The position numbers were made by a program, and so were the translations under genes. Shown in pieces: positions 17,250 through 27,380 of a DNA stretch of 64,000 nucleotides (positions are counted from its first letter, which is position 1; the number at the start of each line of letters is the position of its first letter). Where the stretch lies: NCBI RefSeq assembly GCF_001368915.1, contig NZ_CSTE01000001.1, positions 261,364 to 325,363 of the forward strand, given 5' to 3'. The notes beneath the pieces were generated by a model that did no database searches, was not told the DNA's origin, and saw only the letters and a program-made list of their open reading frames with translations. The DNA comes from Haloferax massiliensis. Lineage in GTDB: Archaea > Halobacteriota > Halobacteria > Halobacteriales > Haloferacaceae.

Positions 17250-18857
17250 TCAGTCCGTCAGTCCGAGGACGCCCTCTCCCGAGACGAGTCGCGGGTTCTG
17301 CGCCGCGAGCGGGTGCGGTTCGAAACCGTCGACGCGCTGTTTGACGCCGAAGGAGTTGTCGAGCGTGAACGCCGGGAGGTGAACCCGGTCTTCGAGGAGC
17401 GTCGTGATCGCCTGCTCGTAGTGCGTCTGTCTCTCCTGTCTGTCCGCGGTCGCCCGCGCCTTCGAGATGTGTTCCATCACCGCCTCGTCCCCGTAGAACG
17501 TCCCGTTGGTCAACCCCTCCATGTTCTCGTGGAACAGCGGGTACAGGAACGTGTCGGGGTCGGCGAACCCCGACCACGACCCGACGAACATGGCGTACGT
17601 CTCCGAGTCGCCGGTCGCGACCTTGTCGCGGTACTCCCGCCAGTGATACGACGTCGTCCGGGCGCGTCGGAAGCCGATGTCCCGCAGTTTGTTGACGAGT
17701 TTGGTCCCGATTTTCTGTCGGAGCAGGTCGTGCTTCGGGACGGCGACGTTCGGCGTCCAGTTGTCGATACCCATTCGCTCCAGTTCCGCGTGTAACAGCC
17801 GTTTCGCCTTCGTCTCGTTCGCCCCGTGCGGAACGTCCTTCCACGCTTCGAGCGGCATGTCCCACGCCTTCGCGACCCGGTTCGGAACGGGGCTGTGTTG
17901 ACGGCGACCGGCCGGTTCGACGACGTGTCGGACGAGGTCGTCCATCGAGAACAGGTAGTCGACGGCCTCGCGGGCTTTCGGACTCGCCATCGGACCGGCG
18001 CTCGTGTTGAAGCCGACGAAGTGGTAGTTGAAGCTCTCGGTGGAGACCACGTTCGCGTGCGGCATCGCCGCCGTCGCCTCCCACAGTTTCGGCTGGACCC
18101 GCTCCACGATGTCGTTTTGCCCCGTCTTGAGGCTCATCGTCCGCGCGAGGCCCGCGTGGTTGCCGATGAAGGTGACCCGTTCGACCGCCGGGTCGGCGGG
18201 TCCCCAGACGTCGTCGCGGACCTCGAACACCGCCGAGGCCCCCTCCGTGAACTCGGTGCACTCGTAGGGTCCCGACCCGACGACGGTGTCTGTCCCGAAC
18301 GCCTCGCGGTCCGCCTCGCGGACGTGTTCGGGGACGATGGGCCGCGTCAGTGAGTGCTCGAAGGCGGGGTACGGGTACCGCAGGTCGAACTCGACGGTGG
18401 TTTCGTCGACCGCCGTGGCGTCCGCGACCATCTCGACCGCCCACCGGTTCGGGGTGTCTTCTCTCACCGGTGCCTCGAACGAGTACGCGACGTCCGCGGC
18501 GCGGACGGCGCTGCCGTCGTGGAACGTCGCGTCGTCCGCCACCGACACCTCGTAGGTCGTCTCGTCTCGCTTCGTCGGCGCTCCGTCGGCGAGGACGGGG
18601 ACGAGGTTCAACTCGGCGTCGTACGCGTAGAGGCCCTGAAACGCGGCCGACGCCGCCTGTGCCGACCACGGGTCGTCGAGTTCGACCGGGTCGAGCGACA
18701 CCGGCGGCAACACCTGTGCGTACCGGAGGTGTCGCCCCGACGACGCGCCGGGAATCGAGTCGGTCGAACAGCCCGCGAGCGCGGTCGCTCCGGCGATGCT
18801 TCCGAGTCCCTTCAGCGCGCGACGCCGCGTCAGCCGTCTGGAGTCGTTGTCAGTCAT
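17250..18857 (-). CDS. family 5 (peptide/nickel-type) ABC substrate-binding lipoprotein
   Basis: 535 residues. A Tat signal (LTRRRALKGLGSIAGATALAGC) ends in a lipobox with the lipidated Cys at about residue 30. The mature protein has the family 5 solute-binding pattern: SLDPVELDDPWSAQAASAAFQGLYAY, then VADGAPTKRDETTYEVSVADDATFHDGSAV. These bind peptides, nickel or similar ligands outside the membrane. It is the second gene of a two-gene operon: the upstream APC permease ends 13 bases before its start. No ABC permease or ATPase genes lie near, so either they are elsewhere or the protein works with the permease. Confidence 0.88.
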   Translation of the reverse strand: MTDNDSRRLTRRRALKGLGSIAGATALAGCSTDSIPGASSGRHLRYAQVLPPVSLDPVELDDPWSAQAASAAFQGLYAYDAELNLVPVLADGAPTKRDETTYEVSVADDATFHDGSAVRAADVAYSFEAPVREDTPNRWAVEMVADATAVDETTVEFDLRYPYPAFEHSLTRPIVPEHVREADREAFGTDTVVGSGPYECTEFTEGASAVFEVRDDVWGPADPAVERVTFIGNHAGLARTMSLKTGQNDIVERVQPKLWEATAAMPHANVVSTESFNYHFVGFNTSAGPMASPKAREAVDYLFSMDDLVRHVVEPAGRRQHSPVPNRVAKAWDMPLEAWKDVPHGANETKAKRLLHAELERMGIDNWTPNVAVPKHDLLRQKIGTKLVNKLRDIGFRRARTTSYHWREYRDKVATGDSETYAMFVGSWSGFADPDTFLYPLFHENMEGLTNGTFYGDEAVMEHISKARATADRQERQTHYEQAITTLLEDRVHLPAFTLDNSFGVKQRVDGFEPHPLAAQNPRLVSGEGVLGLTD

Positions 18858-18870
18858 GGTGTCGAAGTTG

Positions 18871-20178
18871 TCACTCGTTGCCCATCCACGGGAGCGTCTC
18901 CGCGACCGGTTCGCGTTCGAAGTAGAGCAGTTCGCTCCCGACGACCAGCACGGAGATGAGACACACGAGGAAGAACGTCCCCGGACTGGTGACGTAGAGG
19001 TCGTACAGGAGAAGCGGGAAGAAAAGCGCCGTGCCGACGAGGCCGACGAGGGGAAGCGGCGTGACCAGCCCCTCGATATCGCGCCGGCGGTCGAACGCGA
19101 GGTAGCTTATCCCGCCGAAGACGGCGATGAACGCCAGCGAGGCGAACGAGGTGATGCTCCGGAGGCTGCCGTACACCGCGAACGCGGCCGACAGCACCCC
19201 GAGGACGACGACGATGGTTTTCGGAACCTCGCCGTCGGTCCCGCCGAACTGGTCGGGTACCAGCCCCATCCCCACGAGACCGCTGGAGAACTGCGCGCCG
19301 CTGAACAGCGTCGCGTTGACCGCGCTGGCGGTCGAAAACAGCGCCGAAAGCCCGATGACGAACGCGCCGAACCGGCCCATGAACTCGATGCCGGCGTAGA
19401 GCAGCGACGTCTCCGGCGCGACGGCGATGACCGAGAGGTCGAGCAGGCTCACGGTCGTCCACGCGACGAGCATGTAGAGCAGCGTCGCCGCGGGAATCGA
19501 GACGTAGATGGCCTTGCGGATGTTCTCGACCGGCTTTTCGAACTGCCCTTGGTCGTACAGCAAGAGCTGCCACCCCTGAAAGGCGACGAACGACATCGCC
19601 GCGCCCATAACGGGGCCGAGGCTGGCGAGCTCTCCGAGGCCGAGCGAAATCGTGTGACCGTTGGCCGCGTACCAGACGCCCCAGACGCCGAAGACGCCGA
19701 TGACGACGATTTTGAAGAACGTGAGCACGTCCTCGGCCTTCCCGGTCTCGGCGGCCCCGAGCAGGTTGAGCCCGACGAAGAGCCCGATGAGAACCACCGA
19801 CACCACGCTGGCGAGGGGGAACCCCAGCACGTGCAACCGACCGACCATCTCGGAGAAGAACGACGAGAAGGCGTAGGCGTACAGCGCCATCGACCCGATG
19901 TAGCCGAACAGGAGCGTCCACCCCGTCATCCCCGCGAGGGTGTCGCTACCGACGAACGCCCGGATGAACGTCGGTGCACCGCCCGTGTCGTCCGCGAGTT
20001 CGTTGAGTTTGACGTAACTGTACCCGGCACACATGGCGACGGTTCCAGCGAGGAGAAACGCGAGCCAGGCGACGGACCCGGAGATGGCGACGACGATGCC
20101 GAACGCCGAGTAGATGCCGCCGCCGATCATCCCACCGAGAGCCATAGCGACCGCTTCCTTCAGACCGAGACTCCCCAT
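18871..20178 (-). CDS. APC-family amino acid permease
   Basis: 435 residues with about twelve hydrophobic segments. The first helix has the substrate-binding motif GGMIGGGIYSAFG of the amino acid/polyamine/organocation superfamily. The second helix region is AWLAFLLAGTVAMCAGYSYVKLNELA. Such proteins take up amino acids by proton or sodium symport. The gene precedes the peptide-type binding protein in one operon. A short palindrome (CTGCA-TT-TGCAG, 20217-20228) lies about 40 bases upstream of the start and could be an operator. Confidence 0.87.
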   Translation of the reverse strand: MGSLGLKEAVAMALGGMIGGGIYSAFGIVVAISGSVAWLAFLLAGTVAMCAGYSYVKLNELADDTGGAPTFIRAFVGSDTLAGMTGWTLLFGYIGSMALYAYAFSSFFSEMVGRLHVLGFPLASVVSVVLIGLFVGLNLLGAAETGKAEDVLTFFKIVVIGVFGVWGVWYAANGHTISLGLGELASLGPVMGAAMSFVAFQGWQLLLYDQGQFEKPVENIRKAIYVSIPAATLLYMLVAWTTVSLLDLSVIAVAPETSLLYAGIEFMGRFGAFVIGLSALFSTASAVNATLFSGAQFSSGLVGMGLVPDQFGGTDGEVPKTIVVVLGVLSAAFAVYGSLRSITSFASLAFIAVFGGISYLAFDRRRDIEGLVTPLPLVGLVGTALFFPLLLYDLYVTSPGTFFLVCLISVLVVGSELLYFEREPVAETLPWMGNE

Positions 20179-20291
20179 GCCGGGCGGTTCGAACGCGCCA
20201 CGTCTGAGCCTATTGCCTGCATTTGCAGTGACTCATCGCGCAGCACGCAGATTCGACTGCAATAACGCCGACTCCGGGGAAGAACAAGCCG

Positions 20292-20597
20292 TCAGTCGAA
20301 CGTAATCCACGCGAGGAACGCGAGGCCGAGCGTCTCGAAGACGTGTAACAGCATCATCAGCCGCCACGCGATGACGGGGACGTCGGTGCTGAACCACCCC
20401 GAGAGCGTCGGGTCGAGGATGTACATGTAGAACGCGAGCGCGTTCTCGGCGAGGAGGAACACCCCGAACACGAGGAGGCCGACGGCGTGTTTGGACCTGA
20501 AGGTAAGGTAGTTTCGGGCCCACACCGCCGACAGTGCGAGGAGCACGACGACGTTGACGCCCGAGGAGACCGTCGCGACGTCCACCCAGATACTCAT
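20292..20597 (-). CDS. small three-helix membrane protein next to an ArsR-like regulator
   Basis: 101 residues from the ATG at 20597 (MSIWVDVATV). Three hydrophobic helices lie at about residues 8-26, 38-60 and 72-98, with ENALAFYMYILDPTLSGWF between the last two. It resembles small membrane proteins that often stand beside winged-helix regulators in haloarchaea (DUF7521-like; named cautiously). The regulator gene is just upstream on the same strand, 79 bases apart. Its function is unknown; a membrane signal input to the regulator is a guess. Confidence 0.65.
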   Translation of the reverse strand: MSIWVDVATVSSGVNVVVLLALSAVWARNYLTFRSKHAVGLLVFGVFLLAENALAFYMYILDPTLSGWFSTDVPVIAWRLMMLLHVFETLGLAFLAWITFD

Positions 20598-20676
20598 TCG
20601 TTCTCCCCTTTCCCCGTCATCCTGATATACGCTTTCCCAAATCTGTCCATAATCACCGCGTCCGTGGCCTGCATGC

Positions 20677-20952
20677 TCAGTCCATCCGCTCGACGATTGT
20701 CTCGACGGTCTCCCAGTTGGCGCGACACCGCGGCGACGGGAGGTAGACCGCGCCGTAGTCGTCGCCGCTGCGCTGGACCACGTCGTTGTCCATGAGCACG
20801 TCGAGGTGGTGCCGGACGGTCTTGTAGTCGAGGTCGAGCGTCTCGGCCAACTGGTTGGCGTTTCGGGGCTGTTCCTCGACGGTCTTGAGGATGCGCACAC
20901 GGTTTTCACCGCCGCGGGTTCCCGTGAGCACGTACCAGAGGACAGCCTCCAT
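20677..20952 (-). CDS. ArsR-like winged-helix regulator
   Basis: 91 residues from the ATG at 20952 (MEAVLWYVLTGTRGGENR). The winged helix reads RVRILKTVEEQPRNANQLAETLDLDYKTVRHHLDVLMDNDVVQR, then the wing DDYGAVYLP and the C-terminal helix CRANWETVETIVERMD. It probably acts as a dimeric repressor in the cytoplasm. The frame stays open upstream but that part is Arg/Gly-rich without coding character. It probably forms a unit with the membrane protein at 20292-20597. Confidence 0.78.
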   Translation of the reverse strand: MEAVLWYVLTGTRGGENRVRILKTVEEQPRNANQLAETLDLDYKTVRHHLDVLMDNDVVQRSGDDYGAVYLPSPRCRANWETVETIVERMD

Positions 20953-21055
20953 CGTGTTCGTTGATACGTCGGGTGAACCTAAGAGCATCGACCGACAGAC
21001 GCCGACGCGACCGACGAAACCGACGCGACCACCGCAACCGATGCGGCCGACGCGG

Positions 21056-22615
21056 CTACTCCTCGGTCGACGCCGAACCGTCGTCGCCCTCGACGCGCAC
21101 GTCGTCACTCTCGGCCGACGCCTCGTCGGCCAACCGCTCGGAAACCGCCGACAGCGACTCCAACTCGACCGATTCGGGAACGCGGGCGAGCGCCGACTCG
21201 GGCCAGTCGTCGTGCGCCAGCGTGAACGCCGCGTCGGGGTTCTCCTCGACCAGCCGCGAGACGCCGCGGGCGGCCTGCTCGTAGGCGTCGCGGTCGAGGC
21301 GCTCGGGCACCTCGGCGGTGAGCGGATACGTCTCGGAGAGCGCCCGCGGGAACGGGCCGAACGGCGGGACGACCCGCCACGTCGCGTCGAAGTCGTCGCC
21401 GGAGGGGGTGCCGCCCTCGGTGAGGAGGACGTGGCCCTCGGCGGTCAGGCGGTCCATGCGGTCGTGGTGGCGCGCGACCTCGGGGCGGTGGGCGCTCTCG
21501 TTGGAGGCGTAGAAGAACGCGCCCTTCGAGGCGGGGTCCTCGCGTTCGAGCTGGTCGACGTGGTCGAGGAGGGCCCGGTAGCCGTCGAGCATCGCCGGGT
21601 GCGAGCGGGCGCGCTCCTCGACGAGTTCCATGAGGTCGCCGTCGCGGATGGCCTGCTTGATGCGGCGGAGTTCCGCGAACGTGACGTGGAGGTTGTGCTC
21701 GGCGAGCAGCTGCTCCTGTCGTTTCGACCCCTTCGCGCGCAGGTCGTCCGGCGAGTACTCCGTGCAGATGGGGCAGGTACACGGGAGGTAGTCGAGGTCT
21801 TCGAGGTGTTCGGTGCCGCGGACCGTGAGATAGCGCCCGTCGCGGGCGTAGAGAGCGTAGGCGGCGGAGTCGAACAGGTCACAGCCGAGCGCGACGGCGA
21901 GCGCGAGCATCATCGGGTGGCCCGCGCCGAACAGGTGGACCGGGGCGTCGACGCCGAGGCCGCGCTTGGCGGCCGCGACGGCGTCGACCATGTCGTCGTA
22001 GCGGTAGGCGTTCATCATCGGCACGACCGCGCCGACGGGGAACACGTCGAGGTCGGTCGCGTCGGCGTGGCGGCCGGCCTCCTCGCGGAGGTCCGGGTAG
22101 GTCGACCCCTGAACGGGTGCGTTGACGAGCATCTCGCCCGTGTCGGCCGCCTCGGCGTCGGCGAGGGCCCGTTTCGTGATTTCGAGGTCCGTCTCGGCCT
22201 GCTCGCGGGCCACGTCCGGCGGCGTCGGGATGTCGACCGGCGTGGCGATGTCGGTGCCGATGTCCCGCTGGAACTGCAGAATCTCCTCGGTCGTCGTGTC
22301 GATTTCGCCGTACTCGGCGAGTTGGAACGACCCCGAGTCGGTCATGATGGCCCCGTGGAAGTCCAGCATCTCGTGGAGACCCACGTCCAGCGCCTCCTCG
22401 CGGAGGTGCTCGTTCGTCTTGATGATGTAGGAGTTCGTGATGAGGATGTCCGCGCCGAACTCGGACTCCAGTCGCGCGGGCGAGATCGTGTCGATGTTGG
22501 GGTTGACGACCGGCAGGAGCGCCGGCGTCTCGACGGTGACCCCCGCACGGGGGACCGAAAGGCGGCCGATGCGCCCGGCGAGGTCCCCGTCGCGGAGTTC
22601 GAAGTGGTCGCGCAT
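21056..22615 (-). CDS. tgtA: tRNA-guanine(15) transglycosylase (archaeosine pathway)
   Basis: 519 residues from the ATG at 22615 ([17 protein letters not shown]). TIM-barrel transglycosylase features are clear: [15 protein letters not shown] with the catalytic-region Asp, the second Asp region [20 protein letters not shown], and the zinc site [18 protein letters not shown]. It exchanges guanine 15 in tRNA for preQ0, which ArcS (11178-12935) then converts to archaeosine. The C-terminal domain after about residue 340 fits the long archaeal form without an obvious PUA domain at the end, and ends in an acidic tail ([11 protein letters not shown]). The longer upstream frame is not supported by the family's N-terminus. 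Confidence 0.93.
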   Translation of the reverse strand: MRDHFELRDGDLAGRIGRLSVPRAGVTVETPALLPVVNPNIDTISPARLESEFGADILITNSYIIKTNEHLREEALDVGLHEMLDFHGAIMTDSGSFQLAEYGEIDTTTEEILQFQRDIGTDIATPVDIPTPPDVAREQAETDLEITKRALADAEAADTGEMLVNAPVQGSTYPDLREEAGRHADATDLDVFPVGAVVPMMNAYRYDDMVDAVAAAKRGLGVDAPVHLFGAGHPMMLALAVALGCDLFDSAAYALYARDGRYLTVRGTEHLEDLDYLPCTCPICTEYSPDDLRAKGSKRQEQLLAEHNLHVTFAELRRIKQAIRDGDLMELVEERARSHPAMLDGYRALLDHVDQLEREDPASKGAFFYASNESAHRPEVARHHDRMDRLTAEGHVLLTEGGTPSGDDFDATWRVVPPFGPFPRALSETYPLTAEVPERLDRDAYEQAARGVSRLVEENPDAAFTLAHDDWPESALARVPESVELESLSAVSERLADEASAESDDVRVEGDDGSASTEE

Positions 22616-22801
22616 GGAGTGGCGTTTCCCGAGCGCGGCGGTAAGAGTTGCGTTCGCGGGGCGGCCGGCCGTCGAAAAATGGACGCGCGAAGATATACCA
22701 CCGCATTCCTTGAAATGTTCTAGATAATCTACACGAGGAATATCAAACGTGATTTTTTGGACGAACAGTTTACAAAGAGATTGGCTCAACCGAGAAGGTA
22801 G

Positions 22802-23083
22802 ATGTTAGCCGACTTATCACCGCTCGAAGTAACCGCGCTCGCCGTCGCGCTCGTCGGGCTCATACCGGTTATCACGCAGTACAGAGAGGAGACCAAACTG
22901 TTCGCCGTGGGGTACGTCCTGCTCGTGGTCGGGATGGTCGCGACGAACGTCGAGGCGCTGTTCCTCGGGTCGGTGCTCAACTTCGTCGAGCACGCGTTCG
23001 GTATCGGCCTCGCGGGGGTCACGTTCTTCGCGGCGGCGTACCTGCGCCGGAAAAACGTCATCAAGGACGGTGACGCCGCGTGA
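22802..23083 (+). CDS. three-helix membrane protein paired with a chemoreceptor
   Basis: 93 residues with three hydrophobic helices at about 8-25, 33-51 and 56-81, joined by short loops ([18 protein letters not shown]) and ending in basic [11 protein letters not shown]. The TGA overlaps the GTG of the next gene by four bases, showing translational coupling. A TATA-like tttacaaag near 22770 supports the start. It has no recognisable family. Its tight coupling to a receptor that lacks an extracellular sensor domain suggests a membrane sensor subunit; that is inference. Confidence 0.72.
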   Translation: MLADLSPLEVTALAVALVGLIPVITQYREETKLFAVGYVLLVVGMVATNVEALFLGSVLNFVEHAFGIGLAGVTFFAAAYLRRKNVIKDGDAA

Positions 23084-24600
23084 TAATCGACGCGCTGTTC
23101 GACGCTATCGGGACCATCGGGTTCATCGGCGCGGCGGTGCTGGCGTGGCTCAACTACCGCGACACCGACGCGGAAGCGTCGTTCTGGCTGACGTACGCGT
23201 TCGCCTCCGTGCTGGCGATTCTGTGGATGGTCAGCCTCACGATGGAAAAGCTCGGCTTATACACCGAGATATTCAACCTCGTGACCTCGCCGCTCATGAC
23301 CGCCACGGTCGCCGTCTTCGCTATCGGCGGCACCGCGACGCTCGCCATCGTCGCGGACATGAAGGAACTCGTCGACGACGCCGACGAACGGCGGCGCGAA
23401 CTCGACGCGCTCACGACGGACCTCGAACGGCAGGCCGAGAGCTACGGCGACGCGATGCAGACGGCCGCCGACGGCGACCTCACCGTCCGCGTCGACGCCG
23501 AGAGCGACAACGACGCGATGCGCCGCATCGGACGGGGCTTCAACGAGATGTTAGAGGCCATCGACTCGGTCATCGTCCAGATACAGACGTTCGCCGAGCA
23601 GGTCGACGACGAGAGCTCCGAGGTCACCGCGAGCGCGGACGCCGTGAAGACGACGAGCACCGACGTGGCCAACAGCATCGAGGAGATTTCGGCGGGCAAC
23701 GAGACCCAACACCGGAACCTCAACGCCGCGGAGTCCGAACTGAGCAACCTCTCTGCGACCATCGAGGAGATCGCCTCCTCCTCCGAGGAGATTGCGCGGC
23801 AGTCCCAACAGACCGTCGGACGCGCCAAGGAGAGCCAGGAGGCCGCCGGTTCGACCATCGAGAAGATGGAGCAGTTGGAGTCGCGGTCGACCGAGACCGT
23901 AAACGAGGTCGAAGACCTCCAGCAGTCGGTCACCCAGATCAGCGAGGTCGTCGACCTCATCGACGACATCGCCGAGAAGACGAGCATCCTCGCGCTCAAC
24001 GCGTCCATCGAGGCGGCGGGCGCGGGCGACGCCGGCGAGGGGTTCGCCGTCGTCGCCAGCGAGGTGAAGACGCTCGCCGAAGAGACCGCCGAGGCGACCC
24101 AGGAGGTCGACTCGCTCATCCGCGACATCGAGCAGTCGACCGAGAACGTCGCCGAGGACACCTTCGAGACGCAATCCGAGGTCGAATCCAGCCGCGAGAC
24201 CGTCGGCGAGACGGTCGACGTGCTCGAAGAGATCGTCCACAAAATCGAGGACAGCAACGACTCCATCCAGTCTATCAGCAGCGCCACCGACGAGCAGGCG
24301 CAGTCGACCCAGGAGGTCGTCACGATGATGGACGAGATAACGAACCTCAGCGACCAGACGGCGTCCGAGGCGCAGAACGTCTCGGCCGCCGCCGAGGAAC
24401 AGACCGCCGCGACCCAGCAGATTGCGGCGTCGTCCTCGTCGCTCTCGGAACGCGCACAACAGCTCAAGTCGCTCGTCTCGCAGTTCGAATCCGGGCGTGC
24501 GATGGGCGGCACGCCGGGCCGCGAAACGGCGACGCCCGCGGCGTCAACCCCCAACCGAGCGATGCGGGCCGACGGGGCCGGCGACGACCGACCGAACTGA
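23080..24600 (+). CDS. methyl-accepting chemotaxis receptor without an extracellular sensor domain
   Basis: 506 residues from the GTG at 23080. Three membrane helices fall at about 9-26, 30-49 and 64-88, with no sizeable outside domain between them. A HAMP-like segment (about 125-165, [17 protein letters not shown]) leads to a long coiled coil and the signalling tip [27 protein letters not shown] (about 299-325), which contacts CheA and CheW. Gln/Glu pairs along the coil could be methylation sites. Receptors of this plan, such as MpcT of Halobacterium, sense membrane potential; a similar role is possible but unproved. The preceding gene overlaps by four bases. Confidence 0.88.
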   Translation: MIIDALFDAIGTIGFIGAAVLAWLNYRDTDAEASFWLTYAFASVLAILWMVSLTMEKLGLYTEIFNLVTSPLMTATVAVFAIGGTATLAIVADMKELVDDADERRRELDALTTDLERQAESYGDAMQTAADGDLTVRVDAESDNDAMRRIGRGFNEMLEAIDSVIVQIQTFAEQVDDESSEVTASADAVKTTSTDVANSIEEISAGNETQHRNLNAAESELSNLSATIEEIASSSEEIARQSQQTVGRAKESQEAAGSTIEKMEQLESRSTETVNEVEDLQQSVTQISEVVDLIDDIAEKTSILALNASIEAAGAGDAGEGFAVVASEVKTLAEETAEATQEVDSLIRDIEQSTENVAEDTFETQSEVESSRETVGETVDVLEEIVHKIEDSNDSIQSISSATDEQAQSTQEVVTMMDEITNLSDQTASEAQNVSAAAEEQTAATQQIAASSSSLSERAQQLKSLVSQFESGRAMGGTPGRETATPAASTPNRAMRADGAGDDRPN

Positions 24601-24686
24601 CCGACGACCGGCGACCGCGCCGGCGAGCGACCCCGACGAACGTTTTTCCGCCGACTCGCACAACGAGGGTGACGCGCCTACGCGCC

Positions 24687-26558
24687 CTACGCGCCGACGC
24701 CCCAGAAGAAGGCGATGCCGGCCACGGTGACGACCGACAGGAGCAACTGCAAGGGCGCGCCGACGCGGAGGAAGTCCGAGAACGTGTAGCCGCCGGGGCC
24801 GTAGACGAACAGGTTCGTCTGGTAGCCGACGGGGGTCATGAAGGCCGTCGAGGCCGCGAACGTCACGGCGAGGACGAACGCGAACGCGTTGGCCCCGATT
24901 GATTGGGCGGCGCTGGCGGCGACCGGAATCATGAGCACGACGCTCGCGTTGTTCGAGATGACGCTCGTGAGCAACCCGGTCGCGAGGTAGAACACCCACA
25001 GGACGCCGATTGCGGGGAGGAACGTCGCGGTCGAGGCGACGGCGTCACCGAGGAGCGCCGCGGCACCCGTCTGCTGGAGCGCGACGCCCAGCGGGATGAC
25101 GCCCGCCAGCAGGAAGATGACGTTCCACTCGACCGATTTGTACAGTTCGTTCGGCTTGAGGACGCCGGTGAGAATCATGGCGACGACGCCGCCGAGCGCC
25201 GAGACGACGATGGGCAGGACGTTGAACGCCGGGAGCGCGACGACCCCGGCGATGATGGCGACGGCGAACGGCGTCTTCTCGGTTCGGTAGTCGGCGTCCT
25301 CGAACTCGTGGGCGACGATGAAGTCCTCGTTTTGGACGAGGCGCGTGAGGCTGTCGGGCGGGGCCTGCACGAGTAACGTGTCGCCGACGCGGATGTCGAT
25401 GTCCTCGAACCGGTCGCGGACGACCTTCCCGCGGGTCCGGAAGGCGAGCACGTTCGCGTCGTAGCGCTGTCGGAACGTCGAACTGGCGAGGCTCTCGCCG
25501 ACGAGAAACGAGCCCGAGGGGATGACGACCTCGACCATGACCGGCTCTGCTTCGCCCGGGTGGAGGTCGCTCTCGGAGCGGGGGCCGCCGACGAACGTGA
25601 GCCCTTCCGAGCGCATGATTCGTTCGAGCGTCTCCCGGTTCGTGCGGAGGCGGAGCGTGTCGTTCTCGTGAATCTCCTTGCGAGCCAGCGGTTCGAGGAA
25701 CTGCTCGCCGTAGCGGATGAGCTGTAACACGTCGATGTCGAGGTCGTCGTTCCCGAGGGCCTCCTGAACGGTCTGGCCGATGAGCGACGAGTCCGCGGGG
25801 ACGACCACGTCGGCGAGGTACTCCTGGAGCGCGTACTCCTCGAGGAGGTCGTCCTCGGCGGGCACCCGCTTCGGGAGCAGGCGGACGCCGACCGTCATGA
25901 GGTAGACCGCGCCGACCACGAAGACGATGACGCCGAGCTTGGTGAACTCGAACATGCCGAAGGCGTGGAGGCCGAGGCCCGGCGACTCCCGTCCGAGTTG
26001 GGCCGCGATGTCGCTGGCGAGGATGTTCGTCGAGGTCCCGATGACCGTCAGGGTGCCGCCGAGCATCGAGGCGAACGAAAGCGGCATGAGGAGCTTCGAC
26101 GGCGAGGTCTTGCCCTTGTGCGCGAGGTCCGCGACGACCGGAACGAGGATGGCCACGACCGGCGTGTTGTTGATGAATCCCGACACCGGGCCGGTGACGC
26201 TAATCGTCGCGGCGAGCTGCTTCGTTTGGCTGTTGCCGGCGTACTCGGCCATCTTTCGTCCGATGTGTTGGACGATTCCGGTTCGGTTGACGCCAGTGCT
26301 CAAGATGAGCATCGCCAACACGGTGATGGTCGCGGGACTGGCGAAGCCCGAGAGCCCCTCCTGCGGGGTGATTTGCGTCCACGGCTCCAACACCATCAGG
26401 AGGACCATCACGACGATGGCGGTCACGTCGATGGGGAGCCATTCGGTGGCGAACAAGACGAGAGAGAGGAGGATGAGCGCGAAGACGACGAGCATATCCA
26501 CCGTGACGGCCGCCGGAACGAGCCCCTGGACGGCCGACACGAGTGTGGAGAAGAACAC
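24687..26558 (-). CDS. SLC13/DASS-type anion transporter with two TrkA-C domains
   Basis: 623 residues from the GTG at 26558. N-terminal helices (about 15-215) carry the duplicated motif SGFINNTPVVAILVPV and, in the C-terminal half, TSVISNNASVVLMIPVA, the SNT-like signatures of the family. Between them are two cytoplasmic TrkA-C (RCK-C) domains at about 240-315 and 330-415 (VVPADSSLIGQTVQEAL; VIPSGSFLVGESLASSTF). Relatives move sulfate, phosphate or dicarboxylates; RCK-C domains probably bind a small regulator. It follows the CPBP protease gene on the same strand, 48 bases apart. Confidence 0.88.
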   Translation of the reverse strand: MFFSTLVSAVQGLVPAAVTVDMLVVFALILLSLVLFATEWLPIDVTAIVVMVLLMVLEPWTQITPQEGLSGFASPATITVLAMLILSTGVNRTGIVQHIGRKMAEYAGNSQTKQLAATISVTGPVSGFINNTPVVAILVPVVADLAHKGKTSPSKLLMPLSFASMLGGTLTVIGTSTNILASDIAAQLGRESPGLGLHAFGMFEFTKLGVIVFVVGAVYLMTVGVRLLPKRVPAEDDLLEEYALQEYLADVVVPADSSLIGQTVQEALGNDDLDIDVLQLIRYGEQFLEPLARKEIHENDTLRLRTNRETLERIMRSEGLTFVGGPRSESDLHPGEAEPVMVEVVIPSGSFLVGESLASSTFRQRYDANVLAFRTRGKVVRDRFEDIDIRVGDTLLVQAPPDSLTRLVQNEDFIVAHEFEDADYRTEKTPFAVAIIAGVVALPAFNVLPIVVSALGGVVAMILTGVLKPNELYKSVEWNVIFLLAGVIPLGVALQQTGAAALLGDAVASTATFLPAIGVLWVFYLATGLLTSVISNNASVVLMIPVAASAAQSIGANAFAFVLAVTFAASTAFMTPVGYQTNLFVYGPGGYTFSDFLRVGAPLQLLLSVVTVAGIAFFWGVGA

Positions 26559-26606
26559 ATCTGACGGAGGGGATAGCGAAGGAAAAAGGCTGGTATCGGC
26601 GACGGT

Positions 26607-27380
26607 TCAGAACAGCAGACCGGACGGAACCCCGCCGGGGTTCATCTCGGTGAGCTTGAACACGAGGTACGCCAGCGAGAACAGCGTCGCGTTGTACGCG
26701 CCGTGAATGAGCGCCGGGACGGCGATGTTGTCGGTCAGTTCGTACGCCGTGCCGAAGACGACGCTCGGGAGGAACAGGATGCCGATGGTGACGAGGCGGC
26801 CGCCCGCGCCGCCGGTGAGCGCGACGTAGTGGATCGCGGCGAAGATGGCGCTGGCGAGGGCGATGCCCGGAACCGGCCCGAACGACTCGCGGATGCGGTT
26901 CTGGACGACCCCGCGGAACAGCAGTTCCTCGCCGGGGCCGATGAGGAGGAACGACGCCGGGACGAGGAGCAACAGCACCTCGGGGTCCTGCGCGGCGATT
27001 TCGGTCACCTGGTTCGACCCCGCTTGGACGCCGAACGTCGAGACGAGAAACGCGCCGACGAACGCCGCGGCGAGCGCGGTCACGTAGCCGAGGACGACCG
27101 CGACGATGTCGCGGAGCGACGGGACCGAGACGCCGAAGTACGAGCGGTCGAGGCCGCGGTACCGGCTGTAGATGAGGGCGACGCCGCCGAAGGCGATACC
27201 CTGCAGGAGGATGAGCGACGTGACGACGAGCGCGAGGGGCGTCAGTTCGACGCCCGCGCTCGCCGCCGCGAACTGCGTGATAAAGACGAGTATCGTGCCG
27301 ACGACGAGACCGCCGCCGCCGAGGGCGATAGCTGCGAGGAAGGACCGAGCGAGGTCGGGGAGACGCGTCGTAGTAGACAC
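26607..27380 (-). CDS. CPBP-family intramembrane metalloprotease
   Basis: 257 residues from a GTG at 27380. Eight or so hydrophobic segments are present. The glutamate motif GPGEELLFRGVVQNRI and the downstream FAAIHYVAL and VPALIHGAYNATLF supply the Glu and His metal ligands of the CPBP (Abi, CAAX-like) family. The proteases cut within membranes, and some act in prenyl-protein processing or bacteriocin immunity; the substrate here is unknown. A second member lies at 58423-59160. It probably shares a message with the SLC13-type gene. Confidence 0.85.
   Translation of the reverse strand: MSTTTRLPDLARSFLAAIALGGGGLVVGTILVFITQFAAASAGVELTPLALVVTSLILLQGIAFGGVALIYSRYRGLDRSYFGVSVPSLRDIVAVVLGYVTALAAAFVGAFLVSTFGVQAGSNQVTEIAAQDPEVLLLLVPASFLLIGPGEELLFRGVVQNRIRESFGPVPGIALASAIFAAIHYVALTGGAGGRLVTIGILFLPSVVFGTAYELTDNIAVPALIHGAYNATLFSLAYLVFKLTEMNPGGVPSGLLF

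Noticed and set aside
20855-22723. A 622-codon forward frame
   Set aside because: It is antisense to tgtA, which has clear family motifs.
23070-24902. A 610-codon forward frame in the chemoreceptor region
   Set aside because: It is another frame of the receptor gene, very rich in Arg and His, without any domain.
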